Positions 1 through 12,437 are shown, counted from the stretch's first letter. The stretch: 64,000 nt of DNA from Acanthacorydalis orientalis (GCA_034766995.1 CM068323.1:22043346-22107345); one strand, 5' to 3'. Numbers and translations are program-made. The notes: generated by a model from the sequence alone, not told the origin.

Positions 1-124
1 CGTGTTGAAGTAATGAAATCTGAAATCTTAATAATTCTATTTGAGCATTAGTTTGGGTTCCAAGTAAATCTGATACGTCCAATGAATTAAACATGAACGT
101 TGAAAGGTTCTCAAAAATAGTTAT

Positions 125-168
<44 letters not shown>

Positions 169-696
169 AACACTTTGATGTCAACATGCTTAAATTTACA
201 TTCAACATAGAGTAATATGTCACATTGAATTCATAAATTGTAAACATGCAACATGCATGCTTTATTTTCGATTATTTTGAAAAGTGAATTCCGTTGAGGA
301 AAGAATACTTTTCTTGTTCATTTGAATATATAAACGACCGCATTATCCATATTTAATTGAAACTTTACGTACTCAATCTCCTAAATAGACAAGTTAAGTT
401 TTGTATATATTTTTGATAAAACTCTATATCTTGTTGGGATTACAGTTTTTGAAAAATATATATTCTTGTCGAACATTTATTTGTTAAACTTCAAAAACTC
501 TTTTTACGATTTTATAATAACATTTCTCTAAATTATCAAAATTTTCTTGTCGAAGATTAATTTTATCTGTGTTTTTGATTCACACAGGTTTCTTAAATCC
601 AGTAAGCAGAATCGTTAGAGATTCCTTAAGAGAAATAAATTATTCTTATTATTTTTTTTTGTTAATAATCCTGTATAACAATTTTGAGACAAATAC

Positions 697-741
<45 letters not shown>

Positions 742-824
742 CACACATAAGAATTAATAAGACTATAAGAATGAATATATTTCTATTTTCTATAATTTAT
801 TTGAAAAATATTCAATAAATACAA

Positions 825-896
<72 letters not shown>

Positions 897-1164
897 GATT
901 ATTAACAATATTTATGATACTCTTGTGCCAGAGACGTCCAGCCAATTGTTTTTTCCATCCAAGAATTATACAGTTTGTATATAACAAATCACTTAAATTG
1001 CACCCCATCAGCATTGTTTTAATGCAATAGAATTAGGTCGAACGTCGCATTTTGTTGCTCTAGAAAACTTGCAGTATTTCTGTTTGTAAGTATTGATACA
1101 CAGATACAAAATTATATATATATATATATATAGATTGGTGTGTATGTGTTTATGTACGTATTTA
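1..1164. other. A+T-rich spacer, no gene seen
   Basis: Mostly A/T with short (TA)n tracts at 128, 694 and 1113 and one long tract at 827-896. The open frames here run through the microsatellites. I see no exon, RNA or transposon in it. Confidence 0.7.
827..896. repeat. (TA)n microsatellite, about 70 bp
   Basis: Near-perfect TA repeat with one TG interruption at about 879. It marks the right-hand part of the first spacer. Confidence 0.97.
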
Positions 1165-1450
1165 CTGTGCAAATGTGCACGCCCATCCACTAGAATCCGA
1201 TTCTCGCGCCACATCAGTGTACAAGAGTCGCGACGTATAACTGCTCCAAGGCATTTATTAAAATAAACGTGTGCCTAATTAGACAAAGCCGACTCGGCTA
1301 ATTTATTTTTCGAGAAATAATTCCATCTGGACATGGCAGATACTACTCCACTGCAGCCCGAAGACGTTAATTTAACTTTATGCACGGTTCTTTTTTTATA
1401 TCCGTTGCGCTCGGCTACGTTACTCCGCATTTATATTTATTACTTTTTTA
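1165..1450. promoter_or_regulatory. CpG-containing island with homeodomain words, candidate regulatory element
   Basis: Composition shifts from A/T monotony to mixed sequence with several CpGs. The perfect palindrome CTAATTAG lies at 1275-1282, a further GCTAATTTA word starts at about 1297, and an E-box CATCTG lies at 1324-1329. TAATTA cores are the binding word of Antennapedia-class homeodomains. Clustering near an E-box suggests an enhancer, but this is inference from motif content; conservation in related species was not tested. A weak open frame starts inside it at 1333. Confidence 0.3.
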
Positions 1451-1569
1451 TTTTGTCTCGCACAGTGAGATGGTTCTTGAGTAATTTATGTTTTAGCTTG
1501 TTAGGAGTTCTTACTTTTTTACTTATGAGATATTATACAGACAGTGTATGTAATGTAAGAAAATGTACA

Positions 1570-1616
<47 letters not shown>

Positions 1617-1650
1617 CAGAAACACTAACAATCGAAAATTAAACATCTAG
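1333..1650 (+). other. Uncertain short reading frame (105 codons)
   Basis: An ATG in acceptable context (GACATGG) opens a 105-codon frame. The first ~20 residues (starting MADTTPLQPEDV) look like ordinary protein. The rest is rich in Leu, Phe and Tyr because the DNA is T-rich, and residues about 80-95 are Ile-Tyr from a (TA)n tract at 1573-1615. No family is recognised. It could be a chance frame, a first coding exon spliced before the microsatellite, or a small membrane protein. Chance is most likely. Confidence 0.1.
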
Positions 1651-2960
1651 TTAAGGAATCGGACATATTTAAGAGAAAATATATATAATATGTCGTTTTT
1701 TATTTGTCTCCAGTCTCTTATGTTATTTTTTATTGTGGCGGTTCATCATCTGTGTTATTTTCTAGTTCGTTATTTTTAACAAGAAAAGATCAGCGTTCAT
1801 ATCAAGACTCAAGTACATTGTTTAGTGATACAATTTGGTAAGATTATTGAACAATTTTGAAATAAAATGAAATTATAAGCGTGTGCGGTAGATATACAAT
1901 ATATGTTTGTGTAATTTTTTTATTGAAAATATGTTTTTTTTTTTAAAAAAATATTTGTTATAATAATGTATGTTTTATATAATATATGTTATTTAATAAT
2001 TGAAATGAAAATAAATATTAGTAAGGTTGTTTTTAAAACAAAAAGTGTGTTATCTTTTGATAAATTTCATTAATTAATTTAATTTCATACTAATAAAATA
2101 TTTGTTTTTATCATTTGTAGCATAATAATATTTAAATAGTCACAAATATCTTATTATTATATATACACTAACTTTTTAGTTAAAACACAAACCAGAAATA
2201 TCCTCTCTTATAACGTATTTTTTTCTATATATTTTTATATTTATTTTAAATATAATATGATATTGAAATAATACTAAACAATATTTTAGTTAACTAAAAT
2301 GTGTGGCACTATTAAAAATGAGCATTTATTAAAAGCCCATCTTCCTAAATAATACTTTATTTATGATATTTCTTTCATAATATTGTTATGGTATTTATTT
2401 TAAGAAATGCAGTTATACTACTCTCCTTATAAAGCATAAAGTAAACATTTTACTCTATATACGTTGACAAAAACATTGATATAATACAAAAAATATATTA
2501 AGAATAACATTCTTTACTTCAACTGTACGATAGAAATTTATATTAAAAAAAACGCAATCAAAACAATAAAAAATATCATACAAAGTACATTGCAACTATT
2601 TTAATGGTCAAATGTGAAAAACAGTTTGAAGTTATTTTAAGTGAATTTGCAGTACAAAATAAATAACTGCAATTTCTTTTAACAACTACTTATTTGAAAT
2701 ATAATGTTTTGTTCGTGCTTTCATGCTATTTTATATATTGTTTCTTTTTAAACGAGACAGAAAAGTACACGATATAAGATTTTCTACTTCATTATGAGTT
2801 TTAGATAGGTTTCATATATATATATATATATATATATAACAATTATCAGAAAAATAATTTTATTATCATACAAACATTTTCGTGAAATATTCATATAAGC
2901 ATAATACGAAATAATTTACCTAAAGATTTAACAAAAAGTAAATAAATTATTCCGCAGTTA
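1651..2960. other. A+T-rich spacer, no gene seen
   Basis: Holds a T-run/A-run block at 1934-1951 (T11A7) and a (TA)n tract at 2814-2838. Otherwise nothing beyond A/T-rich sequence. Confidence 0.7.
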
Positions 2961-3330
2961 TCCTTGATTCTCTGTATTTGTGTAGGAGAAAAAAAATAAA
3001 AAAAAACTTTCACCGAAAGTTAAATAAAGGTAAAACGCTAGAGGTACGAGTCGTCCGTAAAGTTACCATGGGGGAGAAGGGACGTGTCCTCCATTTCAAG
3101 ATGATGACGCCGCCACTTGGAGAGCAAAACAACTTAGCCGAGTCCCCTCAATTTATTTAATTATATTCAGTTCATTCCTGAGCTAGTGTTGTACGAATGT
3201 GTCTGTGTTGTATATACAGTATGTTTGTGTGTTCCCTTTGTGAAAAGTTCGCGCAGCTGTACGACCCTGCTGCATTATACTCAGAGTTACTCTTTTCCTC
3301 GGTTCGAATAGTTTATATCAAAGGACTGTT
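2961..3330. promoter_or_regulatory. G+C-richer island, candidate regulatory element or exon
   Basis: About 350 bp with CpGs and little homopolymer. It contains CGCCGCCAC at about 3108, close on the minus strand to the CTCF-like core AGTGGCGG, an E-box CAGCTG near 3254 and a short ATG frame at 3068. No splice structure is clear. Either a conserved noncoding element or a small exon could explain it. Confidence 0.28.
3068..3160 (+). other. Uncertain 30-codon reading frame with strong Kozak context
   Basis: ACCATGG at 3065-3071 is a textbook initiation context. The frame encodes 30 residues (begins MGEKGRVLHF, ends ESPQFI) before TAA. It is open upstream without an ATG to about 2978. No domain is recognised. 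The Kozak match and non-A/T composition are the only support. Confidence 0.1.
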
Positions 3331-3636
3331 TTTTTTTATTTGATTGAATTGTGTTTTAGTCATCATTGATAATTTATCAAGGGCGTTGACTTTTTATAAC
3401 AGGAAATAACAGTGAATAAAAACAGATACTTTTCATCTACTGCAAACATTTTGTTACAAATAACGATCTTTAGTTACAAATATCATGTTCAATTACGATC
3501 AGTGAAGACGAACTAACTTTTCTTGGAATCTAATCAGATATAGATTTGAATTCAAATAAAAAGAAACAAACTAAACACTTAATGTCTCGTTTCTCCGTAA
3601 TAAAAGTATTATATATTCTACAAAGTCTGAAAAGTT

Positions 3637-3700
<64 letters not shown>

Positions 3701-4995
3701 TACATTTATAATATAATGCTAGCGATGGTTTAGACTTTCAAATATTATTATTGCATTGAGATATCAAATTCTATTCGAGTACTCGAGTAGTTATTCTTGT
3801 AAAATAAAATCAGCAATTTGACAATTGTAACAAAGACAAATGTACAATGTTTTCATTGAAATATGAACCATAAACATATTTAGAATGTCTGAGAAGTTAT
3901 CGTTGCACTAATAACAAAATTCATGCAGACGTAAAGGAAATCTATCTCGATGACATTTTTCAAATATTGTCAAGAGTATTATACTGTTTATCCTTCCTAC
4001 TGCTAGTGTACATTTATAAAATATTTGATCGTATGCCAGAAAAGAACAATAAAATTCAGATCTCTTTTCCTAACATATGATGATATTACATTCATTTTTA
4101 TCAATGAATCGTCTGTTAACGTCGAATGAAATAATTTTTATTCGAGAAAAAATTTACTTTTATTGCAAAACTTTATCAGGCACGTACATTTGCGAAAAGT
4201 TTAAGATTACTTTTCAATACTTGCTTTGTAATAAAGCATAGTGACTTCAAACAAGCGACAAAATTTATACTTATATATTGAATGTTATGAATGTTATTAT
4301 ATAGAATCAGTGTAAAGCAACAGGTTTATTTCAGTTCCCTTTAATATTAACATATAATATTGATTGTTTGCTTTCATTCAGTGTACATGTTTAATATGAT
4401 AGAAATATTAATTAACAACTGATGAATTTAGATGTGAAACATGTTATCAATAATAATGATTGTGCGACATACAACTACTTTTAAAATGTATACACTCATT
4501 TTTGATTTTATCGTCTTATAGAAATATTTTTCAGTAGAAGCAACACTCATTTATAAAATTATTTTTTTAGTGTTTATTATAAATGTAAATTTAGAACTTA
4601 AAATTTTAAATTTAAAAAAATACAACCGAAACAATGAAAACAAAATTAAATAGTAAACATTAAACATTTTGAATTAATAAAATATTTTATTATTCAAAAG
4701 AAGTTCGTGATTTTGTTTTTAAATATATAAAAGTGTTTTTAAATGTTTAAATGTAAGTAGTTATTATTAAATATATTTTTTAAAAAGTAAGTGTAAATAG
4801 ATAAGAATTCATATTTTAGTTAAGTTTCTTCCCTAATAATTATATCAATAATAATATAAATAAAAACGGTTTACATAAAATGAATACTTTGAATATAAAG
4901 GTTGTTGTGGAATATTATAAAAGTATGTACCTAGTATTTAAACCAAAAAGTTAAAAGCGTTAATAACAATAAGAAGAATAAAAATGAATAGATAG
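3331..4995. other. A+T-rich spacer, no gene seen
   Basis: About 1.6 kb dominated by A/T words and a long (TA)n tract at 3640-3702. No island, transposon end or RNA gene noticed. Confidence 0.7.
3640..3702. repeat. (TA)n microsatellite, about 63 bp
   Basis: Pure TA for about 54 bp, then ACATATATA units at the right edge. Confidence 0.97.
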
Positions 4996-4999
4996 ATGG

Positions 5000-5540
5000 T
5001 AGATGTATAAAGCGTTCTTCGGAGTACACACACATAATTGTATATTGTCTGAATACAAAACGCAGGATGGTAACATAGTACGCGTTCCAGGTAATACTAA
5101 AAACAATAAACGTCGAGCACTTGTACTGAAGAGCAACGTAAAAAGCATCCAGTTGGTGGCAATGTTGCGCGAAGCGTCGAGCTCTGTCTCTCTATGCTAA
5201 TGAGAAGTTGACGATAATTAGCGTGACGTCAGCTGCTCTGGGCGTAGCAGTGCAACGCTAATTACATGGGGGTGGCGTCGTAACGAGCCGCGGCGCCTGC
5301 CGACGCCAGAAATCATGTAGAAATCCCACCTTACGTATTTGTTTTGCATTGTTTAATCATTACGATGGAAGACGCTCCTCGGCTGCGCGACTGCTGCTTG
5401 CTTTCCTGGTCGCCTGTTTACTCAATGTGGTATGAGTAAAACTACTCTTTAGTGCTCTTTACTTACAGTCGCTAGAACCACACACCGTGCGCTCTGTGTG
5501 TGAAATCGCTGCGAGGCAGTAAACGCAAGTTTAATTGTTG
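5000..5540. promoter_or_regulatory. Strong CpG-rich island with paired homeodomain sites around a CRE, candidate enhancer
   Basis: One of the clearest islands. An octamer-like ATGCTAAT lies at 5194-5201. A perfect 10-bp inverted repeat, TAATTAGCGT (5215-5224) and ACGCTAATTA (5255-5264), brackets a full CRE TGACGTCA (5224-5231) that overlaps an E-box CAGCTG (5230-5235). Downstream sequence to 5310 is CpG-dense, with GCCGCGGCGCC near 5288. TAATTA, CRE and E-box words together are typical of developmental enhancers. The same symmetry can also fold as a stem-loop. Function is inferred, not shown. Confidence 0.42.
5003..5200 (+). other. Uncertain 65-codon reading frame
   Basis: ATG start at 5003, 65 residues, with a middle part rich in Lys, Arg and Asn. 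The opposite strand is also open across the same bases, which weakens the coding case. It overlaps the left part of the CpG-rich island. No family is recognised. Confidence 0.1.
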
Positions 5541-6780
5541 TCGAACGAAAATAATAACTGTGGAATTAGTGAATTGTTGGAGTCGTGTTTAAAATTAGTT
5601 TTATTAGAGATAGACGGAATAGTTTGCGAATTAAAACAGATCCGAGATTTAAATTATGCACCGATTTCAGCTTCGCCATTTACATACAGTGCGTGCCAAA
5701 CAGTGGGGTTCAATGCGAATAAATTATTGTCAAATACAATGACATTAATTTTAATAACATGACAATTCTTCATTCGTTATTAATAAAACACATATTCGAA
5801 TACGTGTACAACTTTTCCAACAATTGAAGAGATTTATAAAGATTTTTTAAAGCTCGTTGACGTTTTCAATTGTGCTTAATTCGAGTATTCGTTCTTTATT
5901 TACGATCTTTTGTGAGAATATAACAAAAAGCTTTTATTTAGAAGAAGTACTGTTTTAATAAAAACACTAATTTGACAGTAATTGTGCAGTTGTTTGCCGA
6001 GCGTCGGTCTTTTTATATTAATGTTCTCAAATCGTTCTTTATGCATCCGCTTATTTAACTTAAATTCACGGTGTTACTTTTTTTGTAACAAATATTTCTT
6101 TTTTTCCATTTTGTCTCATCTTTATTTCATTTGCATTAATTTATATACACATACATAATTTTTAATAACACATTTGTTTTTTTTTTTAATTATTTAAAGA
6201 GACATTTTTATTATGTTTTAAATTTTATTTAAATTAATTCAAATTATCCCGTTACAATACAGTTAACTTTTGAATTACTATTTCCTCTTGAATGAATAAT
6301 AGGAAAATTAGTCTCATTATAAAACGATATATTTTTAAGACGGTAAGAATAAGATTAAAATTAATTTACAAGTGACAAAATACTTTTTGATTTAAAACTG
6401 TAAATAATAATCATTTCTGTATATTTTTCAATACCTTGTAATATATAAATAACTTATTCATATGCATAAACATACATATATATGTGTGTGTTTATATATA
6501 TATATATAATCTAGATGTTTCATATTTACGTATGTAAAATATTTAAAACGTTTCTCTTGTGATATGTTCATCAATATTTATACAACAAGCGATATCTTTC
6601 ATATTCATTTCATATAAATGTATATCTTTATCATTTAATTGAATTACGATCCCTCCATTTATTTAGATCAAAAATACGAATACCTCCAAACGGATAATGC
6701 ATAAAATTAATAAAGTTATCAAAGCAACTGAAGTGACATTTCAAAATTACAATTAATGGTTTAAGATTCGATCTTTCAAT
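5541..6780. other. A+T-rich spacer, no gene seen
   Basis: Includes an open frame at 5535-5762 with a TTG start that I do not support as a gene, and a (TA)n/TG tract at 6471-6509. Nothing else identified. Confidence 0.65.
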
Positions 6781-7440
6781 TTCAGATTTTCATGATCTGG
6801 CTTTATATATACACACATAGTTGACGGTATTCAGGAAGCGAGTCCCATAAATATCACATTTGACTTGTGTAATTAAAACTGCAGTTTATGCATTACGCGT
6901 GTCACATACATACGATGGATTAAAATTCTCTCGTGTACATAAAGTTCGCCCAAAATTTAATCTTAATTTAATTAATACGGTTATATCATGCGAATAAAGT
7001 CACCTCAGATTGTTTGATTTATGTTTTCCGCCCCTATGGCGTTTGTATTAGCGGGTAAGTGGTAGCAAACAGTGCGCGGCGCCCGCAAGACACCCGAATG
7101 GCGCGGGAGTGTCGACACACTCGACGCAAATATTGGATCGCGCTCAAACATTTTAGGGGCTGTGTATATAAATCATTCTTAATTCATAAAGACTGGCGAA
7201 ACGGGTTACGGAAATACGAGACTCGAAATTATAGAGGTTTGTTTAATTTATATAGTGACGGCGGGTTGTCTAGTTACACGCGTACCGGCAGGTAGACGGA
7301 GGTGGTGGTGTTGTGCGTATAGCACGGGTTCGCATCAATTAGCACTCTTTAAAGTTTGCTTAATAAAGACAGACAAAGACCTTGATTTTATCAATAAATT
7401 GGGGTTGTTTGAAGTGATGTTAGCTTCATTTTATACGTGA
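6781..7440. promoter_or_regulatory. CpG-rich island, candidate regulatory element
   Basis: Strongly non-A/T between 7030 and 7330, with many CpGs and GCGCGGCGCCCG near 7075. A perfect palindrome GTGTCGACAC lies at 7109-7118, inside arms GAGTG and CACTC. A sequence matching a 5' splice site (GCGG then GTAAGT at 7055-7060) is present. Two overlapping frames (from a GTG at 7059 and in another phase from 7255) stay open through the island but lack credible starts. It could be a promoter, an enhancer or an untranslated exon. Confidence 0.3.
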
Positions 7441-7936
7441 AAATATGTTAAAAGACATTGCTTATTCATTTAGAGTTTAATTTTCTGATGCTAATTAAAT
7501 ATTATTTTTACTTACTTCGTGAATGTTGGCAAGTAATTCTTTATTTTCTATCATTTTCAGCAATTTTTACCAATTAAATATATTTAATAATATATGAAAT
7601 TTATGTACATTCCTCAATTTTAGTGACTGATTATTTATGAACACTAAAATTCCATTTTCTCTTGTAAAACTTAATAGCTTCAATTTTGTTGAGATATTTA
7701 CCTAAAAATAAAAAAAATCATTAGTATTTTCTCATATATTTTCATTTTTTTTAAAAAAAACATGAATATATCAGGAATAATATATTTTATTAAAACAAAT
7801 TTGTATGCTTTATAATAGAGGAAAACAATATTGAATTTAATTAAATACTTATTTGGTTGTAAAAGAATACATAGATATTTTTATAAAAATGTAATTTCTT
7901 CATATAAAGGAATAAAAAATCTACACACACGTACAT

Positions 7937-7982
<46 letters not shown>

Positions 7983-8040
7983 TTGTACGCCTACGCATAT
8001 ATATTTTCATCAATTTGAATTAGAATTAATCAATGTACAA
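7441..8040. other. A+T-rich spacer, no gene seen
   Basis: Contains a T8A8 block at 7745-7760 and a (TA)n tract at 7939-7980. No other structure. Confidence 0.65.
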
Positions 8041-8520
8041 ATCGGGCTACTCTAAAATCAAATCGAATCAAATCAAAAAAGCAGCGGAGCGCAAAAAGGA
8101 AAAAATCCGTAAATTTATTGAAAAATAGCGTAACATTGTTTTACCGTGGCTGAAAAAGAGTTCGACAATTAATCTTATTGAACAATGGGCGCGGTGCGGT
8201 ACTATTAATGATACGTTTTTCATCAAAGCCATAACGATGCTATGGCAGTATGAAAGCCACACGTGCGGAAAGATCAACGAGCTTCAACGGTTCAGATTAA
8301 TATCCTCCATGGGCCGAAGCGAAAGGCAATAACGTCGCGCAATTATTATTGGGTCGAGAAAACTACCGTCGTCTCTTCCATCTCTCACCAGCCCTGTTAT
8401 AATAATAAAAATAATGATAATAATGCTGGTACGACAGAATTGACGCTCTCTCCCTCCATATTACGACTACTACTATTGGGACGTGCGCGACGGAAATAAC
8501 TGTGCTCGTCGAAATATTGC
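8041..8520. promoter_or_regulatory. Mixed-composition island, candidate regulatory element
   Basis: Begins with AATCA-type pentamer repeats at about 8056-8076, then about 400 bp with CpGs, including ACGTCGCGC near 8331. Both strands have short open frames starting with GTG or TTG, without recognisable domains. Conserved noncoding DNA is the simplest reading. Confidence 0.25.
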
Positions 8521-9225
8521 ATTGTAAAGATATGCTCGTTTTTTTCTGGTTATCTTTTTTTGTGTTGTACATTTAATGTTTGATGTGCTTATTTGTTGTA
8601 AGATCTAGTTAAATTTATTAAAATTTCATCAAAACGAAAATTACATTATGTATTATTATATATTAAGAGAAATTATTTCCAAATTAGTAAAAAAATCAAT
8701 AGAATTTTTCAATGCGCAACTTTTAAATGAGAATTGATAAATAAAACACTGGTTAAAAATCATATTCTCTTTTCTTAATCTATAAATACCATGTTATAAG
8801 CAATAACAAAGCCAGGAATGAAAGAAAACATAAAAAATATTCTATGGGAATAAAAACATTACATTAAATTTTTCATCTCGAATTTATGTTACCTGTGTAT
8901 TCAATTCTTATAAATATATGTTAATTTATTACATAGAAAATGTTAATTCAAATGTTTTAGCAAGAATACAGTTATATTAGAAATTCGCAGTGAAATTATT
9001 TGAATCAATATTGAATATTATTTTGTTCTGTTAAAATATTATTTGCAAAATACAATTATACAATATTTAATTCCATTCCCATATTGTTTTTTTTAAAAAA
9101 AAGAAAACAAAACATCGAACTAAACAAACTCTTACACTTATTGTACATTTGATGGAAAATTCCTCGTTATAAGAAAACAAAAAGAAGAATAAGAAAACAA
9201 AGAAATTTTAAAGAAAACTAAACGT
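8521..9225. other. A+T-rich spacer, no gene seen
   Basis: Contains a T8A8 block at 9087-9102 followed by purine-rich AAGAAAAC repeats to about 9215. No coding or transposon signal. Confidence 0.65.
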
Positions 9226-9560
9226 ATATAAAAAATTCATTTGCGTTTTGAATTCCCAAGACGGATGACTGGAGGAAAAAAGCACATATAAAAAAAGATA
9301 TACATGTACACAGAGCCGACACAATGCACCGTAATAAACAGTGTACATTGAGCAGTCTCGGTCGGTGCGCAACTCCACATCTCTGCTACTCCGAAAGGAT
9401 ATGAACGGCATTTTTCTATGGCGTAACAAATGATATGTAATATATGAATGCACGTACGACATGCATTTGTTATTTGGCGCGTTGGCGTGACACATATTAG
9501 GTTAAGAAGAGGTCGTTACAGACCATGATGAATGCTACATTTTCTCTGTGTATGTAGTGT
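9226..9560. promoter_or_regulatory. Mixed-composition island with a short hairpin
   Basis: About 330 bp with CpGs. AACAAATG (9425-9432) pairs with CATTTGTT (9464-9471), and ATGT (9435-9438) with ACAT (9459-9462), giving 12 paired bases around a 20-nt loop. The stem is too short for a convincing microRNA precursor. The minus-strand frame at 9208-9495 has no family match that I recognise. Confidence 0.22.
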
Positions 9561-10350
9561 ATGTCAGTTATATACCGCAAACACTATTAAACTTGATGAA
9601 TTTATTTAGACAGTGCGTTAATATATCTCTACTGTTAATTAAGTGCTTAACAGTTAGGACGTACGTCAAAAATAGTTGAAAAAACATACTGATAAATTAA
9701 CTATACGAGACTCTTTCAAAAAAGACATGACCCACTTTTTCTCTCATGTATCCAACAGTACAGAAAGTTTCGCAGACACTGTCGTTATTTCCGAACTAAT
9801 TTGTGACAGCTTCGAGCTTTTTCCACGATTGTGATTGATTTCTTGTACTGTTCCACGTATGTACGTTTTTAATAAAAAAAAATCTGTACTATAATAAAGA
9901 ACGAATTTCTCGATACAAAATATAATTAATAGGAAAAAGTTTCTGTAAATCATTTAATTATTTCTACTTAATTGAATCGTTATTAAATCATAAAATGTGA
10001 TCACTGATTATTGAAAGACTTTTCAATAACTCGAAATTTTAAAACAAAAATAAATATATTTTACTTGAGTTTTTAACTGAAAAAAGCTATTTTTTAGAAA
10101 AGATTTATAATTTAAAGTAATTTATTTTCCAAATTCAAATAAAACGAGTAATTGTGTTAAGATAAATAACTCATTATTAAATATAATACTGAAATTTTTC
10201 ATTTTGGATTTAAAAATTCTACAAGTTTTTTACATTCTGAAATGAATGTCAAGAAGATAAATTGATAGACAATCATACGGTATGTACTTGAGGTACATTA
10301 ATATATCATCTAATGTATATATATATATATATATATATATACATGCATGT
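9561..10350. other. A+T-rich spacer, no gene seen
   Basis: Loose A/T-rich sequence ending in a short (TA)n tract at 10316-10340 with CATGCATG at its right edge. Confidence 0.65.
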
Positions 10351-10850
10351 ATATGTATATATTTACACAAACGAAGTCTTTGATAAACATCTTGTTGAGT
10401 AATATACGTGCCCACAGACAACCTCCCGTCCATATACATTTTCGTCTCGTCGACGAACGCGTGCACTCGTGAAATTGTTAATGGACCCTTCTTCTTTTCG
10501 GCGCCCGGACTGCGTGATGTGTAAAATCCACTTCCTCTATTCCGACGTAGCAAATGCGCAACGACGCTCCACAAAAACTAATGGAATCATTGTGCAGTAT
10601 TTCATTTCTCGATCCTATCTTTTTTTATATGTATACGGAATAGCGAGCGCGCGAGTTTGACTACGGCACATTATTTACGAAACTTTTCATGGGAAACGTA
10701 CAAGAAAAGTCGACCAACTACTGACAACCGAACTATAAAGGAACACTAGGAATGTTGCGTTTATGATCGAGCCGAGACCGATATAATGCGGATTGGAGCT
10801 AGTAGATTTTTATTCGATCGAATAAACGGATAGAGTAGTTTCTATATTTT
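10351..10850. promoter_or_regulatory. CpG-containing island with an 18-bp palindrome, candidate regulatory element
   Basis: Mixed sequence with CGTCTCGTCGACGAACGCG near 10443. An ETS-type word CACTTCCTC lies at about 10529-10537. The right end holds an 18-bp perfect palindrome, TTTATTCGATCGAATAAA (10809-10826), with inverted TTTAT words (caudal/Abdominal-B type) around CGATCG. Enhancer function is inferred from motif content only. Confidence 0.28.
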
Positions 10851-11340
10851 ATGTTAATTGGGATTTAGTTTCTCGAGTGAATGTCGGCTTGAATTAATTA
10901 TGAACAATGTAAACATTTACTTTTTTGTAAGGAAAGTCTATTTAAACTTCACAAACGAACAGACTATTATTATCGGTTTTCGAACATTTCACCATCGTAA
11001 TTCAAGTTTTATGTGTACAGTTATCTTATCTTATCACATTCAATGTTTCTACTATTTTTTATTTATAAGAAATTGTAATTATCTAAAACATTAGAGTTCT
11101 TTACGAGTACTTGTATTGTCATTCAATATAAAGAATTAAATTTCTTTCAATACGTTCTAAACTAAGTACTATTAGAATCGAATAGATATATAAAACGTAC
11201 AGTACATAATCATAAGAGTTATTCTTCGTTTATTTAATTGATTACAAATATAATATTCGGACATGAAAATATAATATTGTCTTTGTTTATTTAATAAATT
11301 AGTAGAAAATAAGGCGAAAATTGGAAAGAAAAATAAACAA
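10851..11340. other. A+T-rich spacer, no gene seen
   Basis: A TTG-start frame at 10858-11094 is open but unremarkable. Nothing else noticed. Confidence 0.6.
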
Positions 11341-12110
11341 GTCTATCGATTCCCTAGAGGTATGCACTTTATATAGTTTGTGTACGGTTTGAGTGTTGAG
11401 CGGTTTGATTATCGTTGGTTTATATACTTGCGAAGCCTTTGAAATAGTCACATAAAAATAATATCAAAATTCACAAGTAGAATAATCTCGTAACACCCAC
11501 AAGTACTTTTCACGTTAAGATAAAAACAGGTTAACACCATCAAGGAAACACGTACATAATATAAGAGAACATAACTGAAGAACGGAACGACGTCGAGGTG
11601 GGGCCCGGTTATTGGCCAGGTAAATGTGTTACTTGAACTTCGAGAACACTGCACTGTTTACCATGAATAGCTAACTAAAGTGCTTTATTATGTAAAGTCA
11701 ACGACGTCCAAAACCTTGTTTTCTTGCACGGTCTCCATCAACCCGCCCGCACATATAGCGTCGTTTTATCCACAATGGGGGCCGTTGCATGCGATACAAA
11801 CGCCTGTCAAGCGGGAGTACTCGCTTCTACGACAGAATATTGTACTGCACAACTACCCAGTCCTTCGAACTACAAAGAGTGGTTTCCAAAGAATATGTGG
11901 TACGGGTTAAAGCGCGACCCTCATGTTCCGCATCTCGATGGAACGACCGCCACCCTGTTTATATTTTAGCCCCCGTAATGGTATTAGACGTTTTGTGTTC
12001 CGTAGCGTATTTATCATTTTCCAGTGGCATGTTTTTGTGAAACGTCGCTTTTATGATAGAAATATCTCGAGATCAGAATTTTATCTTTAAGGCATTTCAG
12101 CCGGTTCAGG
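11341..12110. promoter_or_regulatory. Long mixed-composition island, candidate regulatory element
   Basis: The clearest part, 11590-12030, carries GGGGCCCGG near 11602 and many CpGs. Three plus-strand phases and one minus-strand phase are all partly open here, which argues for composition rather than coding. No domain can be read in any phase. Its length and density make it a good candidate conserved noncoding element. Confidence 0.28.
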
Positions 12111-12132
12111 TCATCGATATAATACTTGCTTT

Positions 12133-12140
12133 GTATATAC

Positions 12141-12235
<95 letters not shown>
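12133..12235. repeat. (TA)n microsatellite, about 100 bp, split by ACGT
   Basis: Two (TA)n blocks separated by ACGT at about 12196, with another TACGTA word at the left edge. One of the longest tracts in the window. Confidence 0.97.
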
Positions 12236-12236
<1 letters not shown>

Positions 12237-12390
12237 TTAAATCGTTGCGATATTTTACTGTGTCACAAGGTTAGAGAAAAATCAGAACGATTTTTTTACG
12301 TCATCTTGTTTATTGTCATTTGCAATTTCGAATTGTATAAATATAAAAACAAGCCATGTATTAAAACAACTTTCCGTTTATAAATAATGC

Positions 12391-12437
<47 letters not shown>

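Noticed and set aside
790..1014. Frames rich in Ile-Tyr repeats (also at 12053-12274, 29234-29506, 36070-36336, 48298-47942 and others)
   Set aside because: They are translations of (TA)n microsatellites, open on both strands because TA repeats contain no stop in two phases.
5518..5550. GGCAGT followed by GAACG as an Inr plus DPE core promoter
   Set aside because: The initiator is a poor match to TCAGT and the downstream element is off register; TA tracts make TATA evidence meaningless here.
7055..7060. GCGG|GTAAGT as a functional 5' splice site
   Set aside because: A perfect hexamer alone is weak; there is no upstream coding frame or matching acceptor that yields a sensible exon.
11680..12040. 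Three overlapping plus-strand frames suggesting a gene
   Set aside because: All phases are partly open, which reflects G+C-richer composition with few stop codons. No phase shows a domain, and the WFPKN stretch is not the homeodomain WFQN motif.
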